Positions 43,695 to 51,628 of a DNA stretch of 64,000 bases are shown here, one piece after another. The notes beneath the pieces are model-generated. The model was given only the letters and a program-made list of their open reading frames with translations, did not search any database and was not told the DNA's origin. The stretch is from CATQHS01 sp965203375 (GTDB taxonomy: Bacteria; Actinomycetota; Acidimicrobiia; Acidimicrobiales; Aldehydirespiratoraceae), in the NCBI GenBank assembly GCA_965203375.1, contig OZ241886.1, positions 3,534,001-3,598,000 on the forward strand. The letters are read 5' to 3'. Numbering within the stretch: position 1 is the stretch's first letter; each line of letters opens with the position of its first letter. The translations under genes were made by a program, and so were the position numbers.

Positions 43695-44543
43695 TCAGCG
43701 CAGCCGGGGGTCGATCCGGCGGCCGCTCTCGAAGTCGGCCTGGCCCTCGGCCAGCGCCTCCGGGCTGGTGCCGGCGGCGAGGACGGCCGGGGCCAGAGCC
43801 AGGGCGTCGAGGCGGCCCAGGTCGTTGGCGGCCCAGATGGCCCGCAGGCTGCCCTGCACCGCCTGGGGGGGCTGGGAGGCGATGGTGTCGGCCAGCCACC
43901 CGGCCGCATCGGCCAGCTCGGCTGCGGGGACCACCTCCGACACCAGCCCGACCCTCAGGGCGGTGGCGGCCGTCATCCGCTCGTGGCTCCCCAGCAGGGT
44001 GAGCCGCAGGATCTCGCCCAAGGGCATCCGCTGGGCCATCTTCATCGGCTCGTAGACGGCGGCCATGCCGTAGGTGACGTGGGGGTCGAAGAAGGTGGCC
44101 CCCTCGGCGGCCACGATCACATCGCACTCGGCGATCAGGTAGAAGGCCCCGCCGCAGCACATCCCGTTGACCGCGGCCACCACCGGCTTCCACAGGTCGC
44201 AGGACTTGGGGCCGAGGTCGGCGCCGGGGTCGTCGTACATGTAGTCGTTGGAGGTCCCGTACAGCCCGGCCCCGGCCCTTTCCAGCGCCGGCATGGCCTG
44301 ACCGCGGTCCACGCCCGTGCAGAAAGCCCGGTCCCCGGTGGCCCCGAGGACCACGGCCCGGACCTCGTCGATGCGGCGCAGGGCTCGCCAAGTCCGGCGC
44401 AGTTCGTCTTGCATCTGATCGTTGAAGGCGTTCAGCGCCTCGGGCCGGTCAAGCGTCACCCGGCAGACATGGCCGTCGACGGCCACTCGGACGGTCTCGA
44501 GCCGGCTTGGGTCGAAATCGCTCGCTTGCATTGTCTCATGCAT
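43695..44543 (-). CDS. Enoyl-CoA hydratase/isomerase family protein
   Basis: A 282-residue crotonase-fold protein. It has VAVDGHVCRVTLDRPEALNAFN at the start, an oxyanion-hole region DRAFCTGVDRG near 94-104, and MCCGGAFYLIAECDVIVAAEGATFFDPHVTYGM near 131-163. An ATG at 44531 (MQASDF) is an alternative to 44543. The usual LGGG loop reads CCGG. It leads a minus-strand set with two VOC proteins and an NTF2-like protein, which suggests a CoA-linked degradation pathway. A 14-nt palindrome overlaps its start. Confidence 0.85.
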   Translation of the reverse strand: MHETMQASDFDPSRLETVRVAVDGHVCRVTLDRPEALNAFNDQMQDELRRTWRALRRIDEVRAVVLGATGDRAFCTGVDRGQAMPALERAGAGLYGTSNDYMYDDPGADLGPKSCDLWKPVVAAVNGMCCGGAFYLIAECDVIVAAEGATFFDPHVTYGMAAVYEPMKMAQRMPLGEILRLTLLGSHERMTAATALRVGLVSEVVPAAELADAAGWLADTIASQPPQAVQGSLRAIWAANDLGRLDALALAPAVLAAGTSPEALAEGQADFESGRRIDPRLR

Positions 44544-44554
44544 ACGCGTATGCT
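44526..44554 (+). promoter_or_regulatory. Predicted promoter with embedded 14-nt palindrome, for the 44618 gene
   Basis: TTGCAT (44526-44531), 17-nt spacer, TATGCT (44549-44554). The perfect palindrome GCATACGCGTATGC (44540-44553) covers the -10 and also the start codon of the divergent enoyl-CoA hydratase gene. A regulator bound there could control both genes. Confidence 0.45.
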
Positions 44555-44617
44555 AGATTGTGGACGATAGTTTCGTCCAGAGTAGTGCGCCTGATTGGCG
44601 CATCAAGGAGTTGCCCG

Positions 44618-45088
44618 ATGCTTGATTGGCGAATCACTTCAGGGATACTCATAGTTTTGATCATCATTTTCGCCATCATATGGTCTGGGGTCAGGGTTGA
44701 CTGGGAGGATGAGTTTCGTTCTCTATATTTGTCTGTTTCCGACGATACCCCGATTATCGACGACGTTTTTGATGTGTACATCGACAGAGACAGAAACTCT
44801 TTAATCTACGTGAAAGAAGATTGCTCATACGATGACATCAACCCAGGCTTTTTCCTGCACCTGATACCCGCTGATCCATTGGATCTCCCACGCCACCGCC
44901 AACTGTTTGGATTTGACAATCTAGACTATGACTTCAATGCAGAAGGTCTGCAGTTTGGAAACAAATGCGTTAGCGAAGTCGATTTACCGGGATACAACAT
45001 AACCAGAGTAAGGACCGGGCAATATGTCCCGGACGGCGACCAATTTGTCAACCTCTGGCAACAAGAGGCATCACTCGACCCGGAGTGA
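44618..45088 (+). CDS. Membrane-anchored extracytoplasmic protein, single domain (paralogue of 49817 protein)
   Basis: A 156-residue protein with an N-terminal anchor (residues about 7-24) after LDWRI, then one domain of about 110 residues. The domain shows FDVYIDRDRNSLIYVKEDC, GFFLHLIPADPLDLPRHR, GFDNLDYDF and GNKCVSEVDLPGYNITRVRTGQY. The two domain cysteines could form a disulfide outside the membrane. ATG 44618 has AAGGAG eight nt upstream. The AT-rich coding (27 of 60 G/C at 44701-44760) matches the GT-C-like genes nearby. I recall similar FFLH...DNLDFDF domains next to glycosyltransferase-type proteins, but know no assigned function. Confidence 0.7.
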   Translation: MLDWRITSGILIVLIIIFAIIWSGVRVDWEDEFRSLYLSVSDDTPIIDDVFDVYIDRDRNSLIYVKEDCSYDDINPGFFLHLIPADPLDLPRHRQLFGFDNLDYDFNAEGLQFGNKCVSEVDLPGYNITRVRTGQYVPDGDQFVNLWQQEASLDPE

Positions 45089-45114
45089 ATCAGATGATTC
45101 TCGCCAAGATTTGC

Positions 45115-46698
45115 TCAAGAGGTGAGGCCCAAACGCTCGGCTAGGCCGATGCGCTGGAGCTTGCCGGTCGGGCCTTTGGGCAGCTCGTCCAAGAACAGCA
45201 CCCGACGGGGGATCTTGAAAGCGGCCAAGGACTCCGACAGGTGTCGGCGCAACTCCCGCTCGGTCACGGAGGCGCCCTCGACGGCGACGACCGCGGCCGC
45301 CACCTCCTCGCCCAACTTGGGGTGGGGCACGGCGAAGGTCACAGCCTGGGCCACAGCACCGTGGCTCAGCAGGGCTTCGTCCACCTCTAGGGGCGATACC
45401 TTCTCGCCGCCCCGGTTGATTTGCTCTTTGAGCCGGCCGGTGAGGAACAGGTAGCCGTCGGCGTCGACGCGACCCTCGTCACCCGTGCGGAACCATCCTG
45501 ACGTGAAAGCGGCCCGGTCGGCTTCGGGGTTGCTCTCATAACCGTCGATAACCGTCGGTCCTCGGACCGCCACCTCGCCCCGCTGCCCTGTCGGCGCGGG
45601 CCGGCCCCGGCTATCGAGCACAGCCAGCTCAATGCCGGTGGGGATGCCCACCGAACGAGCCTTGGTCACCGCCGGCGGCAGCGGGTTGGCACACATCTGG
45701 TGGGTGGCCTCGGTCATGCCGTAGGCCTCTATCACCGGCACCCCGAAGAGCTCTTCCAAGGCTTCGAGAACCGGGGCGGGCAGCGACGCCGACGAAGAGC
45801 GAACGAAGCGAAGCCCGCAGTCGCGGGCCACCGACCGGCGGCCCGAAGAGCGCGACAGCACCATCTGGTGCATCGTGGGCACCGCCGTGTAGTAGGTGGG
45901 CCGGAGAGTCTCGAGCCAGGAGAAGAACCGGAAAGCGTCGAACCCTTCGGTGCAGACCACCGACCCGCCCGCCGACAGCGGGGCCAGCAGGCTGGCCAGC
46001 AGGCCGTGGATGTGGAACAGCGGCATGACGTTCAGCGACCGGTCGCTAGCGGTCATGGCCAGCGACCCGGCGATGTTGGCCGCCGACCGGGCCAGGTTGC
46101 GATGGCGGATGGGCACGATCTTGGGCCTCGAAGTGGTGCCGGACGTGTGCAGCACCAGAGCCACATCGTCGGGGTTTCTGTCTCGGGTGGGTTCGCTGTC
46201 TTCTTCGGGGTCCGCGTCTCCGGGCGTCTCGGCGGGCCGGGCTGTCGTCGCGGGGGGCGTGTTCCCAGCTTCTCTCGCCAGTTCCAGCCGGTCGAAGGGC
46301 CCGGTGAGGGTGGCCAGAGTCACGGACTCCGACCCGGAGACGGCTCGGCGGGCCGCGGCCGCGCCGGCCGAGCCCTCAGGGCCGGTGATCAGCACCCGGA
46401 CGCCGAGGTCGTCCATGTAGAACCGGAGTTCTTCGGCGCGGTAGCGGGGGTTGAGCGGAGCGGCGGCACCGGCGGTGGCCGCGGCCAGGAAGGCGACGGC
46501 CATCTCCGGGCCGTTGTCCAACACGATGGCCACCCGGTCGCCGGGCCCCACCCCCAAATCCCGGAGGCGATTCGAGAGCCGTGCCGTCTCGACGCGGAGA
46601 CGGCCGTGGGAGAGGACCGCACCCTCGGCGGTGACGATGGCCGGGGCGTCGTCGTCTCCGACGGCCAGCAGGTCCGCGAGTGTGGCGGCAGGAGTCAA
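45115..46698 (-). CDS. AMP-dependent acyl-CoA synthetase (oxalyl-CoA synthetase-like)
   Basis: A 527-residue ANL-superfamily ligase. It has the P-loop LHTSGTTSRPKIVP near 158, VIEAYGMTEATHQM near 302, GWFRTGDEGRVDADGYLFLTGRLKEQINRGGEKVSP near 390-425, and the catalytic lysine in GPTGKLQR close to the C-terminus. The SASLPAPVLEALEELFGVPVIEAYGMTEATHQM segment is typical of oxalyl-CoA synthetase/Pcs60-like members. The start is set to TTG 46698, just after the upstream gene's stop region with GGGGAC before it. Probably activates a short acid for use with the CoA-linked enzymes nearby. Confidence 0.85.
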   Translation of the reverse strand: MTPAATLADLLAVGDDDAPAIVTAEGAVLSHGRLRVETARLSNRLRDLGVGPGDRVAIVLDNGPEMAVAFLAAATAGAAAPLNPRYRAEELRFYMDDLGVRVLITGPEGSAGAAAARRAVSGSESVTLATLTGPFDRLELAREAGNTPPATTARPAETPGDADPEEDSEPTRDRNPDDVALVLHTSGTTSRPKIVPIRHRNLARSAANIAGSLAMTASDRSLNVMPLFHIHGLLASLLAPLSAGGSVVCTEGFDAFRFFSWLETLRPTYYTAVPTMHQMVLSRSSGRRSVARDCGLRFVRSSSASLPAPVLEALEELFGVPVIEAYGMTEATHQMCANPLPPAVTKARSVGIPTGIELAVLDSRGRPAPTGQRGEVAVRGPTVIDGYESNPEADRAAFTSGWFRTGDEGRVDADGYLFLTGRLKEQINRGGEKVSPLEVDEALLSHGAVAQAVTFAVPHPKLGEEVAAAVVAVEGASVTERELRRHLSESLAAFKIPRRVLFLDELPKGPTGKLQRIGLAERLGLTS

Positions 46699-46720
46699 GA
46701 AACTGTCCCCGGGCTCGCAG

Positions 46721-47704
46721 TCACGAATCTCCGACGACGCGGTCGTTGAGCAGGGACACCAGCGCGTACACGGCCGATATGGCCGGGGTGGCCACCCCGG
46801 TGAGACGGCCCAGCTCGACGAACACTCCAACCAGCGGGTCGATCTCCATGGGCCGGCCAGCCTCGACGTCTTGGAGCATGGAGGTTTTGTGCTCGCCCAC
46901 TTGGGCCGCGCCCTCTATGCGCTGCTCGATGCTGACCCTGATCCGAACGCCCAAGGCCTCGGCTATCTCGCCGGCCTCGGCCATCATGGCCGCGGCCAGC
47001 TCTCTGGTGGGCTCGGCTCGGCACATCTCGCTCAAAGTGGTGCCGGTCAGAGCGCTGATCGGGTTGAAAGCCAGGTTCCCCCAAGCCTTGACCCAAAGGT
47101 GAGACCGGATGTCGGCGAGCACCCGGGATTTGAAGCCGGCAGCGCTCAAGGCGGCGGCCAGCGCCCCGGCCCGGGGCGACCGGGCGCCGTCGATCTCCCC
47201 CACTGGGAACCGGTCGCCCTCGACGTGGGCGATGACGCCGGGACTGGTTCTGACTGCGGCCGGATAGGCAATGCAGGCCACAATCCGCTCGGCGGGAATC
47301 GAAGCCTTCAACACCCCATCGGGGTCGAGGCTGATCAGTCGGCGGCCGTCGTGGGGGCCGCCGTGGCGCTCGAAGTACCACCAAGGGATGCCGTTCTGCA
47401 CCGGCACGATCATGGCGTCGGGGCGGCACAGGCTCTCCAGCTCTCCGGCCACGGCTGCTATCTGGTGGGCCTTGAGGGCCAGGATCACCGCGTCGTGGGC
47501 GCCCAGGGCCGAAGGGTCGGCGGAAGCGGCGATGCCGGGAGCGAAAGTGCGGGTCCCGTCGATCTCGGCAAGCTCGAGCCCGGACCGGCGAATGGCGGCC
47601 AGGTGATCGCCGCGGGCGACCACGCTCACGTCGTATCCCGCCGTCGAGAGCCGGGCCGCGAGCAGGCCGCCGATGGCTCCGGCCCCTACCACGCAGATCC
47701 GCAC
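46721..47704 (-). CDS. ApbA/PanE-family 2-dehydropantoate 2-reductase-like oxidoreductase
   Basis: A 327-residue protein with an N-terminal NADP-binding VVGAGAIGGLLAARL, then VSVVARGDHLAAIR, VQNGIPWWYF near 126 and the ketopantoate-reductase C-domain (SHLWVKAWGNLAFNPISALTG). GTG 47704 is taken as start; a TTG directly before is possible. Whether it makes pantoate or reduces another 2-oxoacid cannot be told. Being next to an acyl-CoA synthetase, a catabolic role is as likely as pantothenate synthesis. Confidence 0.85.
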   Translation of the reverse strand: MRICVVGAGAIGGLLAARLSTAGYDVSVVARGDHLAAIRRSGLELAEIDGTRTFAPGIAASADPSALGAHDAVILALKAHQIAAVAGELESLCRPDAMIVPVQNGIPWWYFERHGGPHDGRRLISLDPDGVLKASIPAERIVACIAYPAAVRTSPGVIAHVEGDRFPVGEIDGARSPRAGALAAALSAAGFKSRVLADIRSHLWVKAWGNLAFNPISALTGTTLSEMCRAEPTRELAAAMMAEAGEIAEALGVRIRVSIEQRIEGAAQVGEHKTSMLQDVEAGRPMEIDPLVGVFVELGRLTGVATPAISAVYALVSLLNDRVVGDS

Positions 47705-47743
47705 CAACGCATCCTATCCACGAGAGCGCATCACAAACGCGAT

Positions 47744-49375
47744 TTAGGACGAATTCGCCACTTGGTACACCACGCCATCGGATGTCTCGGCTACAAGCTC
47801 TAGATAAGTTGACTGCAACTCCAGTTCTACTGAATTGCAGTACCCTGAAGTATCTTCTCCAAAGAAGTATACGAGATACGATTGTTCATCAGATTCTGCA
47901 ATTTCTTGAATCCAAGATGAGCAGCTTTTTGATTCAGAAGAATCGTGAATAAAGTTTACTTGTTTCAAAGCAGCCACATCGTATATAACAGCCATACTAT
48001 AAAGGACTCGGGTATTGTTGGCGTAAACCCGGCCATCAATAGTGTTCTCAATCAGAAAGTCGATGATCTCGGTAGATCTCGTGTATCCATAATAGGATGC
48101 ATACGGCAGTTCCAGCCTCTCGGCTGTTTCATGAAGGTTCATACGGGCGGTGAAAACAGTGCTCCCCAGCCAGCCAATGAATACGAGAAAAATAAAGGCC
48201 CACTTCATTGAAGGCAATCTATTCCAAATCCTACTCTGATAGAGTTGATACAGCCCAAATGATATAACTATAACAAGTGGAACGAAAATAGGGGATAAAA
48301 ACCGATCCTTAATATCTGAATCAGCCGTAGAGGGAACGATGCCAATGAGAACCACAAGGTATACTGCAATAAAGAAGGCAAAAGGAATCCTAAGGTAGTT
48401 CAAAGATTGAAGCTCAGCGTTACGTTTATTAGCTAAGTATTCATTATCCGACACTCTAGCAGTCAGGGAAATATATAATAATCCCAGTGCGGTAATTACA
48501 ATCAGCCCAATAACTACCCAAAGCAAGATCGCAAGCAACCCAGGGGGCTCTCGGGAAAATACCCAAAGATAAATAATATCACCAGTTTGGCTCAACATAT
48601 CCGTCAATGTTATCGTTCGCAATTCACTAATATTTCTATTACCTACTGGGTGTTGTATGGCTACCCAATTGCGGATCATCCAAACCATCAGTGGTGCTAT
48701 GGAAATGATACAGTAGATGATTGCATACTTTATTCTCTTTAGGATCGGCTGCCGCCAGCGCACTAATATTAAGAGAACTGCAGTCATTATAACCGTAACG
48801 CCTATATACCTAGTGACCGTAGCTGAAGCAGCAAGAACAGCGGACCACACCAGAGCAGATCGCGAAGGGGGCTCTGATTCAATCAAATATCCTAATCGCA
48901 CCAAGGCGAGGAGTGCGAGCAAGGTAAAAAGGGGTTCAGAAAGGGTAGTTGCCGAAAGCCAAGTAATGGTGTATGAGGTCATGACGGTCGCCGTCGCCCC
49001 TATCACGACGAGTCGAGATTCAATGTGTCTACCTAACCAGATACCGGTCAACAGGATAATAATGCCGAACGCAATAGCATTCACTAACAGTCCCGCATCC
49101 ATTGAGTCAATTCCAAAGAAGCTGATAAAGGCTACTAAAACAGGGTAGAAAGGTGTCCATAACGCAAAGGAATGACCCGAAAAAGTCTGTATACCATCTC
49201 CAGTTGCCAAGCTATCTGCAATGGATATATAGGTTAGAGAGTCACTTTCGCGTTCAAACCATGGGCCACCATAACTAGAGGCGCGAATCCAAACATGCGC
49301 CGCACCTGCAAAAGCCGCGAGCACGAGGACCGCTGACAGGAACAGATCTCTCTTCTGAAATGAGCCGATCCTCAT
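47744..49375 (-). CDS. Polytopic membrane protein, GT-C glycosyltransferase-like (paralogue 3)
   Basis: A 543-residue protein with ten or more hydrophobic segments and an extra C-terminal soluble domain of about 100 residues (TARMNLHETAERLELPYAS; VYANNTRVLYSM; CSSWIQEIAESDEQSYLVYFFGEDTSGYC). The N-terminal FAGAAHVWIRASSYGGPW, ESDSLTYISIADSLATGDG, WTPFYPVLVAFISFFGIDS repeats the family signature of paralogues 1 and 2. ATG 49375 is set by AAGGTGG at spacing 5. AT-rich. The C-terminal domain is like the lumenal part of some GT-C enzymes. Confidence 0.68.
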   Translation of the reverse strand: MRIGSFQKRDLFLSAVLVLAAFAGAAHVWIRASSYGGPWFERESDSLTYISIADSLATGDGIQTFSGHSFALWTPFYPVLVAFISFFGIDSMDAGLLVNAIAFGIIILLTGIWLGRHIESRLVVIGATATVMTSYTITWLSATTLSEPLFTLLALLALVRLGYLIESEPPSRSALVWSAVLAASATVTRYIGVTVIMTAVLLILVRWRQPILKRIKYAIIYCIISIAPLMVWMIRNWVAIQHPVGNRNISELRTITLTDMLSQTGDIIYLWVFSREPPGLLAILLWVVIGLIVITALGLLYISLTARVSDNEYLANKRNAELQSLNYLRIPFAFFIAVYLVVLIGIVPSTADSDIKDRFLSPIFVPLVIVISFGLYQLYQSRIWNRLPSMKWAFIFLVFIGWLGSTVFTARMNLHETAERLELPYASYYGYTRSTEIIDFLIENTIDGRVYANNTRVLYSMAVIYDVAALKQVNFIHDSSESKSCSSWIQEIAESDEQSYLVYFFGEDTSGYCNSVELELQSTYLELVAETSDGVVYQVANSS

Positions 49376-49816
49376 GCTGCCACCTTGACCGCGCTCATTG
49401 GCATCCGCGCAGTCTGCCATACGATTCGCGTTGAAGTCGCCTCTGGCCGAGGCTCGATGCGTCCGGTGCTGCCCGTCCACGAAACCACCAGCATCATCAC
49501 CGACACCACTCTCCGCTTGGTCCGGCCTGCTGGCGGGCAAAGCTGGCCGTCGCCGTCGGGGCCGGTTCAAGGAGGCGGCGCTGACCTTGGCTCCGCGAGG
49601 CTCTACGGCACACCAAACGCTCGGATCCGGGTGATCGCCTCCACGCCATGTCGATAAAAGCCTACTGGGGTCGGGACCACCGGGCTGGGCACCAGCCGGG
49701 CTGGCCGCGGTTGCGATGCTAGATAGCAGCTAGTAGAATGCATCCTCTCACCACTGGCCACCAAGTAGGCTTTTCATGGCTATCTACATGATCGCCATCT
49801 GGAGGTTACCCGTAAA
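49376..49816 (+). other. Divergent intergenic region of about 440 nt
   Basis: GC-rich at 49380-49700 with short open frames that show no recognisable sequence, then AT-rich to the start of the 49817 gene. No RNA gene, terminator or attachment site is recognised. It separates an AT-rich gene on each side, so the GC-rich filler may be older genomic DNA. Confidence 0.5.
49711..49739 (+). promoter_or_regulatory. Predicted promoter for the 49817 gene
   Basis: TTGCGA (49711-49716), 17-nt spacer, TAGAAT (49734-49739), about 80 nt before the TTG start at 49817, which has GGAGGT at 49801-49806. Consensus match only. Confidence 0.45.
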
Positions 49817-50713
49817 TTGAAATTGCCCAATATTTTGGACTGGCGGATCAGCCTTACTGCATTTGTGGCATTGATCATAGCCTTCGCGCTTATCTGGGCC
49901 AGAGTCTCTACCAACTGGGAACAGGGATTTCTTTCAGTGTATGAATCTGTTGGCGATTATACTCCAATAATGAGCGGCTTTTTTGACGTGTACGTCGATG
50001 AAGACAGAGGCTGGTTGATCTACGTGAGAGAAGAATGCGAACGCGACGACACGCGGCCAGGGTTCTCGCTGCACTTGATACCCCGTGATATAAATGACCT
50101 ACCAGAATCTCGCAAACAATCTGGATTCGACAACTTAGATTTCGAATTCGCTGAGCACGGTCTACGGTTTGACAACAAATGCGTCATCCAAGTCAACTTG
50201 CCAGATTATGACATAATTCGTATAAGGACCGGACAATACGCCAAAGTAAGCGACGAAAGCGACGAATTTTTCCCCATTTGGGTTCAGAGCGCATCTGTCA
50301 CGCCTATTAGTCAAAAACGGGAATTTCTTTCAGTGTATGAATCGGTTGGCGACGATACTCCGATTATAAGAGGGTTCTTTGACGTTTACATAGATGAAGG
50401 TAGAGGCTGGTTGATCTATGTGCGAGAAGAATGTGAACGTGACGATACCCAGTCAAGGTTCTTGCTGCATTTGACGCCCCGCGATATAAACGAACTACCA
50501 GAATCCCGCGATCAATTTAGATTCGACAACTTAGATTTCGAATTCGCTGAGCACGGTCTACGGTTTGGCAACAAATGCGTCATCCAATTCGACCTGCCAG
50601 ATTACGACATAATCCGCATAAGAACCGGACAATACGTCCAGATAGGCGACGAGTTTTCCCAGGTTTGGACTGAAGAGACACCTATCGCACTTACCGGCCA
50701 GAGTGAACAGTAA
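49817..50713 (+). CDS. Membrane-anchored extracytoplasmic protein with a tandemly duplicated domain
   Basis: A 298-residue protein with an N-terminal anchor (about 12-29) after LDWRI and two copies of the domain found once in the 44618 protein: residues 39-155 and 171-284. The copies are offset by 132 codons and very similar at DNA level (for example the start of each, TTTCTTTCAGTGTATGAATC). Each has two cysteines (in REECERDD and NKCV) and the FDNLDFEFAEHGLRF and DYDIIRIRTGQY segments. The TTG start has a strong GGAGGT. Recent duplication suggests selection for repeat number, as in surface proteins. Confidence 0.72.
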   Translation: MKLPNILDWRISLTAFVALIIAFALIWARVSTNWEQGFLSVYESVGDYTPIMSGFFDVYVDEDRGWLIYVREECERDDTRPGFSLHLIPRDINDLPESRKQSGFDNLDFEFAEHGLRFDNKCVIQVNLPDYDIIRIRTGQYAKVSDESDEFFPIWVQSASVTPISQKREFLSVYESVGDDTPIIRGFFDVYIDEGRGWLIYVREECERDDTQSRFLLHLTPRDINELPESRDQFRFDNLDFEFAEHGLRFGNKCVIQFDLPDYDIIRIRTGQYVQIGDEFSQVWTEETPIALTGQSEQ

Positions 50714-50812
50714 ACCGAGTTCATGGCCGAGTCTCGGCGCTGATCCGAAGAACGGATCGAAACATGCGCTCGGGGTTGTTCCCGGTTGAGGGCCGGTGGT
50801 TTAGTGCAAGTC

Positions 50813-51535
50813 ATGGATCTGGGGCTGGCGGAGCTTTCCATAGCGGCCGCGGCCATGTTCGTGGCCAGCGTCCTGCACGGGTCGCTGGGCTTCGGGCTGG
50901 GGCTGATCGCGGCCCCGGTGTTGATCCTGGTCGATCCCAGGCTCATCCCCGGCTCGTTCCTGTGCATGGGGGCGGTGGTGGCCACCCTGCTGTTCTTGCG
51001 AGACCGCCGCGCTGTCGACGGCCGGGGCGCGGCCTGGGGCATCGTGGGCCGGGTTCCGGGCGCCGCGCTGGGGGCCATGGCGGTGACGGCGCTGACCCAG
51101 CGGGGGCTGGCCGTGCTGTTCGTGGTCGCCCTGCTGACAGCCACCGGGCTCAGCGCGGTCGGGCTGCGGATCAACCCCACCCCGGGCGTGGTGCTGGGGG
51201 CGGGGGTGGCGTCGGGGTTCATGGGCACTTCGGTGGGGGTGGGCGGCCCGCCCATCGCCCTGGCCTACCAGCACAGCTCCGGGCCGGAGATCCGGTCGTC
51301 GCTGGCCGCGGTGCAGGCGGTCGGGTCGTTCATCTCCATCACGGCCCTGGCCCTGGTCGGCGAACTGGGGTCCACCGAGTTGGGCCTGGCCGCGGTGCTG
51401 ATGCCCAGCCCGCTGATCGGGCTGGCGATCTCGTCGAAGATCGCCCCCCACCTGAAGCGGGCCTTCATCCGGCCCGCCGTCTTGGCCTTCGCCGTGGCCG
51501 CCGCCGTCTCGATCTTCATCCGCCACGTGCTCTGA
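50813..51535 (+). CDS. TauE/SafE-family (TSUP) membrane permease
   Basis: About 240 residues with seven or eight hydrophobic segments. The characteristic first motif is LHGSLGFGLGLIAAPVLILVDPRLIPG, and the repeated second-half motif is GVASGFMGTSVGVGGPPIALAYQHSS. TSUP proteins export or import sulfite, sulfoacetate or related anions. ATG 50813 or GTG 50804; neither has a clear ribosome-binding site. GC-rich, next to an amidohydrolase on the opposite strand. Confidence 0.85.
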   Translation: MDLGLAELSIAAAAMFVASVLHGSLGFGLGLIAAPVLILVDPRLIPGSFLCMGAVVATLLFLRDRRAVDGRGAAWGIVGRVPGAALGAMAVTALTQRGLAVLFVVALLTATGLSAVGLRINPTPGVVLGAGVASGFMGTSVGVGGPPIALAYQHSSGPEIRSSLAAVQAVGSFISITALALVGELGSTELGLAAVLMPSPLIGLAISSKIAPHLKRAFIRPAVLAFAVAAAVSIFIRHVL

Positions 51536-51628
51536 GCGGCCCCTTCACGCCACCGGCCAGCGGGACCCGGCGCAGGGAGCTGACAGCCGGATGCGGGCGA
51601 AGATGCAGCGGCCCGATGAGCCTCGGGA

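Noticed and set aside
49385..49657. Small plus-strand ORFs between the third GT-C-like gene and the duplicated-domain gene
   Set aside because: GC-driven open frames without recognisable sequence or start signals.
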